Source: Desulfobacterales bacterium (GTDB lineage: Bacteria > Desulfobacterota > Desulfobacteria > Desulfobacterales > DAOWNP01). From it: a DNA stretch of 6,647 nucleotides. A model generated the notes under the pieces. The model did not search any database. It saw only the letters and a list, made by a program, of their open reading frames with translations, and was not told the DNA's origin. A program made the position numbers and the translations under genes. Below are positions 1 through 6,647 of this stretch, piece after piece; the first letter of the stretch is position 1, and each line of letters starts with the position of its first letter. The stretch lies in NCBI GenBank assembly GCA_030149595.1, contig JASFBI010000105.1, positions 1 to 6,647 of the forward strand, in the 5' to 3' direction.

Positions 1-986
1 TGGATCTTTCCAAAATTGATGCTGGTAAAATGGATATTGAGATTGAGAAGATTGCCTTAAAAGATATTGTAGCGTCTTTGGAAAGAACTTTTAAACCTGT
101 TGCAGAGAACAAGCATATTAACTTTGATATTAGTCTATCAACAGAGTTGCCTGAAACTATTTTGATAGATGAGCAGAAGGTTTATCAGATTTTGAAAAAT
201 TTATTATCCAATGCATTTAAATTTACAGATAAAGGGAGTGTTAGTTTAGAGATATGTTGGTTTTCATCTGAAAAAACAGGTGAAAAGGTAATTCCCAACA
301 ATTCTGGAAAGTCCATTGCATTTATTATAAATGATACAGGAATCGGTATTCCTGAAAATAAAAAGAATGTTGTGTTCCAGGCTTTTAAACAGGTGGATGG
401 CTCAATTAACCGCAAGTATGGAGGAACAGGGCTTGGCCTTTCCATTTCCCTCAATTTTGCAGAGATGCTTGGCGGATATATTCACTTTTCAAGCAGGGAG
501 GGGAAAGGGAGTACTTTTATTTTATGTATTCCTGAAGTAATTGAGAAGGAACCTGTTGGTTTACCTGAAGATAAAAAAGAGATGCTTGAATTTATTCATG
601 ATAAAAAAAATATCCTTAAAAATAAAAAAATACTTATTGTAGATGATGATATGCGTAATGTTTTTGTTATGATTAATATTTTTGAAAAAAAAGGGATAAA
701 AACAATTGTTGCTGGTAGTGGAAAGGATTTTCTTGTCAAACTTAAGGAGAATCCTGATATAGATCTTGTGTTTATGGATATTATGATACTTGAACAAGAT
801 GGACAAATCGCCATAAAAGAGATAAGGGAGATGGATGCAGAATTTAGTAAAGTTCCTGTTATAGCACTTACAGAAAATGATGTGGATGGAGATCGCATAA
901 AATATATTAAAATTGGTGCCAGCGATTATCTTACAAAACCTGTTGATATAGAAAAATTGCTGTCAAAACTGATGCCTGCTTGTTAA
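1..986 (+). CDS. Hybrid histidine kinase, C-terminal part (HisKA end, HATPase_c, receiver); 5' end outside window
   Basis: This is the 3' part of a sensor kinase that autophosphorylates on His and passes the phosphate to its own receiver. The reading frame is open from base 3 and starts with DLSKIDAGK, the usual end of the HisKA dimerisation helices. The phosphorylated His and all sensor domains therefore lie upstream, and the ATG at 30 is internal. HATPase_c follows: N-box NLLSNAFKFT (conserved Asn codon 210-212), G1 box DTGIGI (from 333) and G2 box YGGTGLGLS (from 417). A receiver occupies about 627-980, with the acidic triplet DDD (642-650), phosphoacceptor Asp (777-779), Thr in ALTEN and Lys in TKP (936-938). 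All the key residues are present, but the loop after the Asp reads DIMILEQDG and lacks the usual Pro. The protein ends right after the receiver, with no HPt. The VDDDMRNVF start resembles receivers of multi-HAMP hybrid kinases (inference). The target is unknown. Confidence 0.95.
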   Translation, partial: DLSKIDAGKMDIEIEKIALKDIVASLERTFKPVAENKHINFDISLSTELPETILIDEQKVYQILKNLLSNAFKFTDKGSVSLEICWFSSEKTGEKVIPNNSGKSIAFIINDTGIGIPENKKNVVFQAFKQVDGSINRKYGGTGLGLSISLNFAEMLGGYIHFSSREGKGSTFILCIPEVIEKEPVGLPEDKKEMLEFIHDKKNILKNKKILIVDDDMRNVFVMINIFEKKGIKTIVAGSGKDFLVKLKENPDIDLVFMDIMILEQDGQIAIKEIREMDAEFSKVPVIALTENDVDGDRIKYIKIGASDYLTKPVDIEKLLSKLMPAC

Positions 987-1040
987 AGTTAATATGTATT
1001 CTGAATTTCTCCGTTTTTTTTTGCATAAGACAGATATAAA

Positions 1041-1045
1041 AGGGA
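1041..1045 (+). promoter_or_regulatory. Ribosome binding site for the 1055-4219 kinase
   Basis: AGGGA lies 9 bases before the ATG at 1055. An in-frame TAA (1052-1054) directly abuts that ATG, so translation cannot begin further upstream in this frame. Together these fix the start codon. This matters because the sensor region just after the start is unusually short. Confidence 0.7.
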
Positions 1046-1054
1046 ATATATTAA

Positions 1055-4000
1055 ATGAAATCAGATGGATCAGCTAAATTAAATTTTAAAATCCCTGTTA
1101 TTTTAATATCTGGCATGCTGCTTACATTGTCTGTATATTTTATATCGCAAAAGATTGAATTTGAGCATATGAAAGTATATTTTGATAAAAATACAGATAT
1201 TAATGTCAGCATGAACAGTTTGAAAAATCAGACGGGTTCAAAGGGTAAAATTTTTAAAAAAATTGCAGAAGTTACTATTTTTGATCAAAAATTTTTTATT
1301 GGTTTTGAATCAACATCGCAGTTTAAGAAAAATCACAGCTCGTCTGTACCATGGCTGGTTCTTTCTACTGGAATAGTATTAAGCATGATAGCGGCAGGTC
1401 TTTTGTATTTTATTAATATACGAAAAAAAAATTCTGAAAGTATATCCGGGGCACAAGATGAGACTCTTAAATCTTCCTATGTAAAGTTGCACGCTCTTTA
1501 TGAATTAGCAAATGATATAGTGTTAGTTTTTAATAAAAACAGTTTTATTGATTGCAATAGAGCTGCTCTTGAAAAATTTGGAATTGAAAGTAAAGATCTG
1601 TTTTGTAAAATGCATCCATTAGATATTTCTCCGGAAAAACAGCCCTGCGGGACAGATTCAAAGACACTTTTAAATACTAAAATAGCTGTTGCCAGTGAAA
1701 AAGGTCTGAGTTTCTCAGAATGGGTTTTTTGCTGTGCAGATGGAAGTGAGTTTTACGCTGATGTTTTTTTAAACAACCTTGAGATCGACGGTGAAATATT
1801 TGTTCAGGGAGTTGTACGTGATATAAGTGCAAGAAAAAAAGAAGAAGAAAAGCTTAAAAACGCACTTATAACTACTGAAAATATTATTGAAAATGTGCCT
1901 TTTAGCATAATTATTGTGGGAATGGATAAGAAAGTCTTAAAAGCAAATAATACTTTTTTAAATATGACCGGGAAAAAGGCAGAGGAGGTTGTTGGACAAT
2001 TCTGTTATAAAAATATCTGTTCTGCACAGAAAGATAAATGCCCTGTGATTGATTTGGGAAATAGTGTTGATTCATCAGAAAAAGTTTTGCATACAAAAAA
2101 GGGAGAGCAGATTCCGGTTCTTAAATCAGTTAGATCTTTAAAATATTATGGGCAGAATGTTTTGCTTGAATCTTTTGTTGATATAAGTAAAAACAAGAAG
2201 GTGGAAGCTGCTCTTGAAAAAGCAATTGAGAGATCAAATCAGATGGCATTTGAGGGTGAGATGGCATCTATTGCCAAAAGCGACTTTTTAGCAAATATGA
2301 GTCATGAGATCAGAACGCCTATGAACGGGGTAATTGGCATGACCAATCTACTCTTAGAGACCGATTTGGATGATATACAGCGCAAGTATGCAGAGACTGT
2401 TAAAGTTAGCGGGGAATCACTTCTGTTACTTATTAATGATATTCTTGATTTTTCAAAAATAGAAGCAGGAAAGTTAGATATGGAGGAGATAGATTTTGAT
2501 TTAAGGAATCTGCTGAATAATTTTACAGATACAATGCTATTTCGTACAGAAGAGAAAGGGCTTGAATTTATATGCTTTGCAGAGCCTGATGTACCTGTTT
2601 TTTTTAAAGGTGATCCGCAAAGATTAAAACAAGTTTTGATTAACCTGGCAGGAAATGCGGTAAAATTTACTGAAAAAGGTGAGGTTGCTGTTTTATGTAG
2701 TTTGGAAGAAGATCAGCAGGATTTTAGCAGACTTCGTTTTTCTGTGTCAGATACAGGGCTTGGTATCTCCAGAGAAAAACAGAGCAGGCTTTTTGAGAAA
2801 TTTACCCAGGCAGATACATCTACAACAAGAGAGTTTGGAGGAACAGGTCTGGGGCTTGCAATATCTAAACAACTGGTTGAACTTATGGGCGGAGAAATAG
2901 GGATAGATAGTCAGGCAGGCAGGGGGGCTACATTCTGGTTTACAGTTGAGTTTAAAAAATCAGATAAAAGCCATAAACCTTTAAATATTAGTGAATTGTC
3001 TAAAATAAAAGTACTTTTTGTAGATGATAATGAAACAAACTGTAAAATTGCAGGTACAATGCTCTCTTCCTGGAATATAAAACATTCTCTTGCCAAAAGC
3101 GGTACAGAAGGTCTTGATATGCTATATGATGCCCATGCCAAGGAAGATGAATTTGATATAGCTGTGTTTGATATGCATATGCCAAAGATGGGTGGAATGG
3201 CAGCAGGAAGAGCAGTAAAAAGTGATAAAAAACTCAATAATACCCGTCTTGTACTTCTTGTTCCCATGGTTGAAAGTGGAAATACTGAATCATATAAAAG
3301 TGCAGGGTTTACTGCATTTCTTGGGAAACCCATGCAGCAGATGGAATTTTATAACTGTTTGATGCAGGTTATGGGGTGGAATAGCAAAAATGAGAGAACA
3401 GAAAGGATATCCCAGGTGCCGGAACGATATATAAGCCAAGCAAAAAAGTCAGAAATGAGTTTGCTGCTTGTAGAAGATAACAGTACAAACAGGATTTTAG
3501 CAGAGATAATATTAAAAAAACTTGGATATAGTACAGATATTGCTGTAAACGGGGAAGAGGCAGTAAAAAAGTTAAAGTTGTCCTCTTATGATCTTGTATT
3601 TATGGATTTACAGATGCCGGTAATGGGTGGCCTTGAGGCAACCAGAATTATACGAAGTAGTGAATCAGATGTTTTAGATCATAAAATACCTATTGTTGCA
3701 ATGACAGCCAATGCCATGGCTGGAGACCGTAAAATATGTATTGAGGCTGGTATGAGTGATTACATAGCCAAGCCCATTTTAAAAGAGAAGGTCAGGGCAG
3801 TACTTGAAAAATGGCTGCCTGACAGGGGGGGAGATGAAATTGAGGCAGATGGCGAGACAGTTATTAGGTCTGAATCTGCCTTTGATGCAGTAGAATTGTT
3901 GGAGAGATTAGAGGGTGATAAAGATATTTTAGAGACAATATGCAATGTTTTTTTAGAAGATATTCCTGTTCAGATTCAGATTTTAAAAGAAAATATTAAA

Positions 4001-4219
4001 ACAGAAAATATGGAAGTAGTCACAAGGCAGGTACATACAATTAAAGGAGCAAGTGTTAATGTAGGTGGTAATGTTTTGTCTGAGGTAGCCCATGGTATGG
4101 AAAAATCAGGAATAGCAGGGGATATGGATGGCGTTAAAGAGAGCGTCAAACAGCTGGATGAAGAGTTTTGTCGTTTAAAGAAGGCAATGGATGATTATTT
4201 TGATACTGCAAGGGGATGA
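1055..4219 (+). CDS. Membrane hybrid histidine kinase: CHASE-remnant, PAS-PAS-HisKA-HATPase-REC-REC-HPt
   Basis: A complete 1054-residue inner-membrane phosphorelay kinase of the BarA/ArcB-like tripartite type. Order: helix TM1 (about 13-30), a short periplasmic stretch (31-98), TM2 (99-120), PAS1 (about 145-260), PAS2 (273-380), HisKA with H417 in SHEIRTPMNG, HATPase_c with N534, G1 DTGLGI from D566 and G2 GGTGLGL from G595. REC1 follows (D657, D658, phosphoacceptor D706, K758), then REC2 (E807, D808, phosphoacceptor D851, T884, K906), and HPt with H994 in HTIKGAS. Relay H417 to a receiver Asp to H994 is expected from the family; an external regulator would be the last acceptor. REC1 has Val (V736) where receivers normally carry Thr/Ser, so REC2 is the more canonical receiver. 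PAS2 carries C317, C322 and C329 in a CxxxxCx6CP arrangement. The periplasmic part matches both ends of a CHASE sensor but lacks its middle. The gene lies 68 bp after another hybrid kinase, possibly co-transcribed. Signal and target are unknown. Confidence 0.96.
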   Translation: MKSDGSAKLNFKIPVILISGMLLTLSVYFISQKIEFEHMKVYFDKNTDINVSMNSLKNQTGSKGKIFKKIAEVTIFDQKFFIGFESTSQFKKNHSSSVPWLVLSTGIVLSMIAAGLLYFINIRKKNSESISGAQDETLKSSYVKLHALYELANDIVLVFNKNSFIDCNRAALEKFGIESKDLFCKMHPLDISPEKQPCGTDSKTLLNTKIAVASEKGLSFSEWVFCCADGSEFYADVFLNNLEIDGEIFVQGVVRDISARKKEEEKLKNALITTENIIENVPFSIIIVGMDKKVLKANNTFLNMTGKKAEEVVGQFCYKNICSAQKDKCPVIDLGNSVDSSEKVLHTKKGEQIPVLKSVRSLKYYGQNVLLESFVDISKNKKVEAALEKAIERSNQMAFEGEMASIAKSDFLANMSHEIRTPMNGVIGMTNLLLETDLDDIQRKYAETVKVSGESLLLLINDILDFSKIEAGKLDMEEIDFDLRNLLNNFTDTMLFRTEEKGLEFICFAEPDVPVFFKGDPQRLKQVLINLAGNAVKFTEKGEVAVLCSLEEDQQDFSRLRFSVSDTGLGISREKQSRLFEKFTQADTSTTREFGGTGLGLAISKQLVELMGGEIGIDSQAGRGATFWFTVEFKKSDKSHKPLNISELSKIKVLFVDDNETNCKIAGTMLSSWNIKHSLAKSGTEGLDMLYDAHAKEDEFDIAVFDMHMPKMGGMAAGRAVKSDKKLNNTRLVLLVPMVESGNTESYKSAGFTAFLGKPMQQMEFYNCLMQVMGWNSKNERTERISQVPERYISQAKKSEMSLLLVEDNSTNRILAEIILKKLGYSTDIAVNGEEAVKKLKLSSYDLVFMDLQMPVMGGLEATRIIRSSESDVLDHKIPIVAMTANAMAGDRKICIEAGMSDYIAKPILKEKVRAVLEKWLPDRGGDEIEADGETVIRSESAFDAVELLERLEGDKDILETICNVFLEDIPVQIQILKENIKTENMEVVTRQVHTIKGASVNVGGNVLSEVAHGMEKSGIAGDMDGVKESVKQLDEEFCRLKKAMDDYFDTARG

Positions 4220-4222
4220 AAT

Positions 4223-4237
4223 AATTTTTTAAAAATT
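4223..4237. repeat. AT-only inverted repeat at the convergent gene junction
   Basis: AATTTTT and AAAAATT form a perfect 7-base dyad around a single T. It spans the 9 bp between the kinase stop (4217-4219) and the opposing TPR gene stop (4229-4231), and runs into the last codons of the TPR gene. It has no G or C pairs and almost no loop, so it would be a weak hairpin. It is the only symmetric element at the point where two transcripts meet and might act on both strands. Treat a terminator role as a guess. Confidence 0.3.
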
Positions 4238-5149
4238 AAAAGTTAATGATAAAAGCACCCTGTTTTTTTTAAAGTTAAAAGAGATATCAGGGATATGAGA
4301 TGATTTTAATGTTGAAATAAATTTTTTTTCAGCAATTTTATTGTACTTATGGGTACTTGATATTGAGCCAAAAATGTTACCTGCATAAAATCCAAATTCT
4401 GTAAAAGCTATTACTGCTCCCAGTGCATTCAGGTCGTTATCAAAAGATTCATATGCTGCAAATATTAGTCCTGTGTTTAATAAAAAAGAGACAAATGCAT
4501 CTTGATATCTTTTGCAGTACAAAAAACCAGCTCCTGGGATTATGGCAAGTGCAGCTGCTGTTTTTGTACTTTTTCTTTTTATAAAATTATGTTTTTCAAG
4601 TTTTATGGACAGGGTTTTTAATTTGAATTTTTTTTTGTTTTGCGGGCTTATGTCAGCAAAGCTTTTCTTTGCTTTTTCAAAAAATCCCTGATCTATATAT
4701 ATCCATCCAATATTAAAATAAGCGAGATCTTTTGTGTCAATATTATCACAGATTAAAATAAGATCATGGAGATTTGAAATTGCTCTGTAATACATATCTT
4801 TTTTATAATATATACGGCTTAAATAAAAATAGGATTCCATGGCAAAGTGAGAAGGATAATATTTGTCTATTATATGGTTAAATGTGTCCTTGGCTTTTTC
4901 ATGTTTTTCTAAGTTAAAATAGGCCATACCTGTTTTAAAAAAAGCTTCTTCTTTTTTTAAACTATCAGGAAAGAGATATATAAATCTTTTAAACTCATAA
5001 ACAGCAATTTGAAATTCCCGGTTTTTGAAACATAAATCAGCATATTTAAAAAGAGATTCTGTATCTGCATTAACATCTGTTTTTGCATACACGGGAAGTG
5101 TGCCAGAGTAGATAAAAAGAAGTATAAAAAGTGTTATGGTCTGTTTCAT
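4229..5149 (-). CDS. Exported TPR protein with hydrophobic PGAG-type C-terminal region
   Basis: A 306-residue envelope protein of unknown exact function. Residues 1-22 form a signal peptide (KQ, hydrophobic core, VYA|K cleavage site). About four tetratricopeptide-like helical pairs follow (near 31-61, 67-99, 104-135, 140-170), which usually act as a protein-binding scaffold. A basic linker (172-197) leads to a hydrophobic region (198-262) with the PGAGFLY motif at 205-211 and two or three possible membrane segments. The last 18 residues look like a beta hairpin: I289/F291/F293 alternate with polar residues, then a KKNR turn, then L300/L302/F304/F306 with a terminal Phe. From family knowledge, PGAG-Q/F-Y regions of this kind occur in membrane proteins encoded near yidD. 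The start is bounded by an in-frame stop two codons upstream (TAA at 5155-5153). No clear Shine-Dalgarno sequence precedes it, so coupling to the upstream gene is possible. Likely inner-membrane anchored with periplasmic TPRs (inference). Confidence 0.88.
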   Translation of the reverse strand: MKQTITLFILLFIYSGTLPVYAKTDVNADTESLFKYADLCFKNREFQIAVYEFKRFIYLFPDSLKKEEAFFKTGMAYFNLEKHEKAKDTFNHIIDKYYPSHFAMESYFYLSRIYYKKDMYYRAISNLHDLILICDNIDTKDLAYFNIGWIYIDQGFFEKAKKSFADISPQNKKKFKLKTLSIKLEKHNFIKRKSTKTAAALAIIPGAGFLYCKRYQDAFVSFLLNTGLIFAAYESFDNDLNALGAVIAFTEFGFYAGNIFGSISSTHKYNKIAEKKFISTLKSSHIPDISFNFKKNRVLLSLTFNF

Positions 5150-5196
5150 GGCTTATGGTATTGATTTGATATATGTTTGAGTTTTTTAAAAAAAAA

Positions 5197-5583
5197 TTAA
5201 AAGCTAAAACCTGATTCATTATTTTCCACAGGATCATAACAGAAAAAACCGTTGTTTTTAAATATTTTTGGACACTGTTTCAGCTCATCTCTTCCGCACC
5301 GCACAAGTCTGTCACAGCTCATTATCCAGCCTAAAAACCAGCCGTGTTTATTTATGGCATCAAGGCAGTACTGTGAGCAGGAGGGATACATGGAACAGCG
5401 GTCACCATCTGCTGATGATATGGTTTTTCTGTAACAGGTCAAAAGAAAATTTTTTTGTTTTGTATGGATTTTATTCTGTTTGTTAGAATCAATGATTAAA
5501 TTTATCTCTTTTGAAAAACTGTTTAAGGAGCAGGAGATATTTAATAATATAGCTATATAAGTATATAAGATTATTTTTAACAT
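5197..5583 (-). CDS. yidD: Exported, cysteine-rich YidD-family protein
   Basis: A 128-residue protein whose central part (about 62-119) follows the YidD pattern: RCSMYPSCSQY (62-72), then DAINKHGWFLGW (75-86), DRLVRC (91-96) and a final DPV (117-119). Classical YidD is a small cytoplasmic, membrane-associated protein thought to help YidC insert membrane proteins. This one differs. It has a hydrophobic N-terminal segment (3-17) that looks like a signal peptide or anchor, plus a spacer (19-45) before the domain. It also carries nine cysteines (18, 50, 63, 69, 73, 90, 96, 104, 115), where the YidD core usually has about three (equivalents of C63, C69, C96). The usual His-Pro after RLxRC is replaced by Gly-Arg. 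C18 in LNISC could be a weak lipobox, but Asn at -3 is atypical. Start ATG 5583-5581 lies 4 bp after the ATPase gene stop and lacks a strong Shine-Dalgarno sequence, which suggests translational coupling. The TPR gene follows 47 bp downstream. Insertion-factor function is uncertain given the predicted export. Confidence 0.88.
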   Translation of the reverse strand: MLKIILYTYIAILLNISCSLNSFSKEINLIIDSNKQNKIHTKQKNFLLTCYRKTISSADGDRCSMYPSCSQYCLDAINKHGWFLGWIMSCDRLVRCGRDELKQCPKIFKNNGFFCYDPVENNESGFSF

Positions 5584-5587
5584 TTTT

Positions 5588-6647
5588 TTATTTAGCTGTT
5601 ACCCGTAAGACTTCAGCAATACTTGTAACTCCTGCAATAACCTTATCTGTTCCGTCTTCACGCAGGGTTTTCATTCCCAGTGCCATTGCTTCTTTTTTGA
5701 TTTTATTAGAATCAAATGAAGATAAAATCAGTTTTTTTATTTTTTTCTCCATGACCAGTATTTCAAAGATGCTGATTCTTCCTTTATAACCGGTATGAAA
5801 ACATTTCACACAGCCTTTTGGTCTGTATAGCTTTTTATCTGAGATGCTTTCCTGTTTTATTTTAAGGCTTTCCAGTGTTTCTCTGTCAGGTATATAAGCC
5901 TCTTTGCAGTTATTGCAAAGTATTCGTACAAGTCTTTGGGCAACTATTGCTTTTAAAGAAGATGAAATTAAAAAAGGCTCTATTCCAAGATCTATAAGCC
6001 TGGTAATGGAGCTGGCTGAATCATTGGTATGAAGTGTGGAAAAAACGAGATGGCCTGTAAGAGCTGATTGAACTGCTATTTCAGATGTTTCTTTATCCCG
6101 TATTTCACCGATGAGTATTACATCAGGGTCCTGTCTTACAATAGCCCTTAATCCTTTAGCAAAGGTTAAGTCTATTTTTGTATTTACATGTATCTGGCTT
6201 ATTCCTTTAAGCTGGTATTCTACAGGATCTTCTATTGTAATTATGTTTATGTCCGGGTTGTTAATGGAAGATAATATGGCATAGAGGCTGGTGGTTTTAC
6301 CGCTTCCTGTTGGACCTGTAAACAGAATTATTCCGTTTGGAATATGTATGAGCTCTGAAACTATATCACTGTTTTTTTGTGAAAATCCAAGCTGGCTTAA
6401 CTGCAAAAGAGATACGGATTTATTTAACAGTCTTAAAACAACCCGTTCACCAAATGTAGTAGGAATGGTTGATACCCTTATGTCAATCTTTTGATTACCA
6501 ATTTTTATATCTATCCTGCCATCCTGTGGCAGTCTTTTTTCGGCTATGTCAAGTTTTGCCATAACCTTTATTCTTGAGGTTAAAGGTGCCTGCATCCATT
6601 TTGGAGGTGTAAGCAGGTCATAGAGGGTACCGTCTATTCTGTATCTG
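5588..6647 (-). CDS. gspE: GspE-type secretion ATPase (type II secretion / type IV pilus family), N-terminus outside window
   Basis: The C-terminal 352 or so residues of a cytoplasmic hexameric ATPase that powers pseudopilus or pilus assembly at the inner membrane. The frame is open to the window edge and reads [17 protein letters not shown] before the Met at 6595-6593, so that Met is internal and the N-terminal domains are missing. Visible motifs: [20 protein letters not shown], Walker A GPTGSGKT (Lys codon 6298-6296), Asp box TIEDPVEY, Walker B ILIGEIRD, His box [12 protein letters not shown], and a zinc-binding tetracysteine element (CNNC, 31 residues, CVKC) ending in [12 protein letters not shown]. 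The C-terminus [10 protein letters not shown] is intact. The CxxC spacing and the LYRPKGC segment fit GspE better than a retraction ATPase PilT, which lacks the tetracysteine element. PilB is the main alternative. No other secretion gene is visible. It is the first visible gene of a tight minus-strand cluster with the YidD-like and TPR genes. Confidence 0.94.
   Translation of the reverse strand, partial: RYRIDGTLYDLLTPPKWMQAPLTSRIKVMAKLDIAEKRLPQDGRIDIKIGNQKIDIRVSTIPTTFGERVVLRLLNKSVSLLQLSQLGFSQKNSDIVSELIHIPNGIILFTGPTGSGKTTSLYAILSSINNPDINIITIEDPVEYQLKGISQIHVNTKIDLTFAKGLRAIVRQDPDVILIGEIRDKETSEIAVQSALTGHLVFSTLHTNDSASSITRLIDLGIEPFLISSSLKAIVAQRLVRILCNNCKEAYIPDRETLESLKIKQESISDKKLYRPKGCVKCFHTGYKGRISIFEILVMEKKIKKLILSSFDSNKIKKEAMALGMKTLREDGTDKVIAGVTSIAEVLRVTAK

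Noticed and set aside
30..32. ATG at 30 as the start of the first kinase
   Set aside because: The frame is open upstream and already encodes the HisKA tail DLSKIDAGK, so the gene begins outside the window.
561..898. Antisense open frames opposite the first receiver
   Set aside because: Low-complexity translations rich in Ile, Phe, Ser and Lys that mirror the AT-rich sense codons. No ribosome binding site or family resemblance was seen.
987..1054. Promoter or terminator between the two kinases (TATAAA at 1035-1040, T-run 1014-1022)
   Set aside because: No -35 element at a proper distance from the TATAAA, and no hairpin precedes the T-run. In DNA this AT-rich such matches are expected by chance.
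2911..3333. 140-codon antisense open frame within the large kinase gene
   Set aside because: It lies opposite a strongly conserved HATPase/receiver coding region and its translation shows no recognisable domain, so it is a shadow frame.
5150..5196. Terminator between the YidD-like and TPR genes (long T-run on the minus strand)
   Set aside because: The T-run has no GC-containing stem before it, so a Rho-independent terminator is not supported.
5530..5532. Lipoprotein cleavage at C18 of the YidD-like protein
   Set aside because: LNISC has Asn at -3 where Leu is typical. It is possible but too weak to annotate as a lipoprotein.
6593..6595. Met at 6595 as the start of the secretion ATPase
   Set aside because: The 17 codons upstream encode [12 protein letters not shown]..., which is standard GspE sequence, so this Met is internal.

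Overview
The window is AT-rich, low-GC bacterial DNA packed with genes. It holds five protein-coding genes in two convergent blocks. Large hybrid histidine kinases, a CHASE-like sensor scaffold, a type II secretion ATPase and a YidD/TPR pair together suggest an AT-rich Gram-negative bacterium. A deltaproteobacterium of the Desulfobacterota/Desulfobacterales kind is my best guess. This rests on protein style, not on a marker gene, so it is moderate to low confidence.

Left block (+ strand, 1-4219): the 3' part of one hybrid histidine kinase (end of HisKA, HATPase_c, one receiver) is followed after 68 bp by a complete 1054-residue hybrid kinase. The second protein has two membrane helices around a very short periplasmic segment, then two PAS domains, HisKA, HATPase_c, two receivers and a C-terminal HPt domain. 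It therefore carries every step of a His-Asp-His phosphorelay except the final output regulator. Its periplasmic segment looks like a CHASE domain whose middle has been lost in frame.

Right block (- strand, 6647-4229, read right to left): a GspE-type secretion ATPase (N-terminus outside the window), a small exported cysteine-rich YidD-like protein 4 bp downstream, and then an exported TPR protein with a hydrophobic PGAG-type C-terminal region 47 bp further on. Spacing and shared strand suggest one transcript. The last two genes probably act together at the cell envelope. Whether they serve the secretion system is unproven.

The two blocks meet tail to tail with only 9 bp between stop codons. 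I found no RNA genes, CRISPR array, insertion sequence or attachment site. No intergenic stretch exceeds 70 bp, and none contains a convincing promoter or GC-rich terminator hairpin. The most interesting points are the internally deleted CHASE sensor and the exported, cysteine-rich YidD relative paired with the TPR/PGAG protein.
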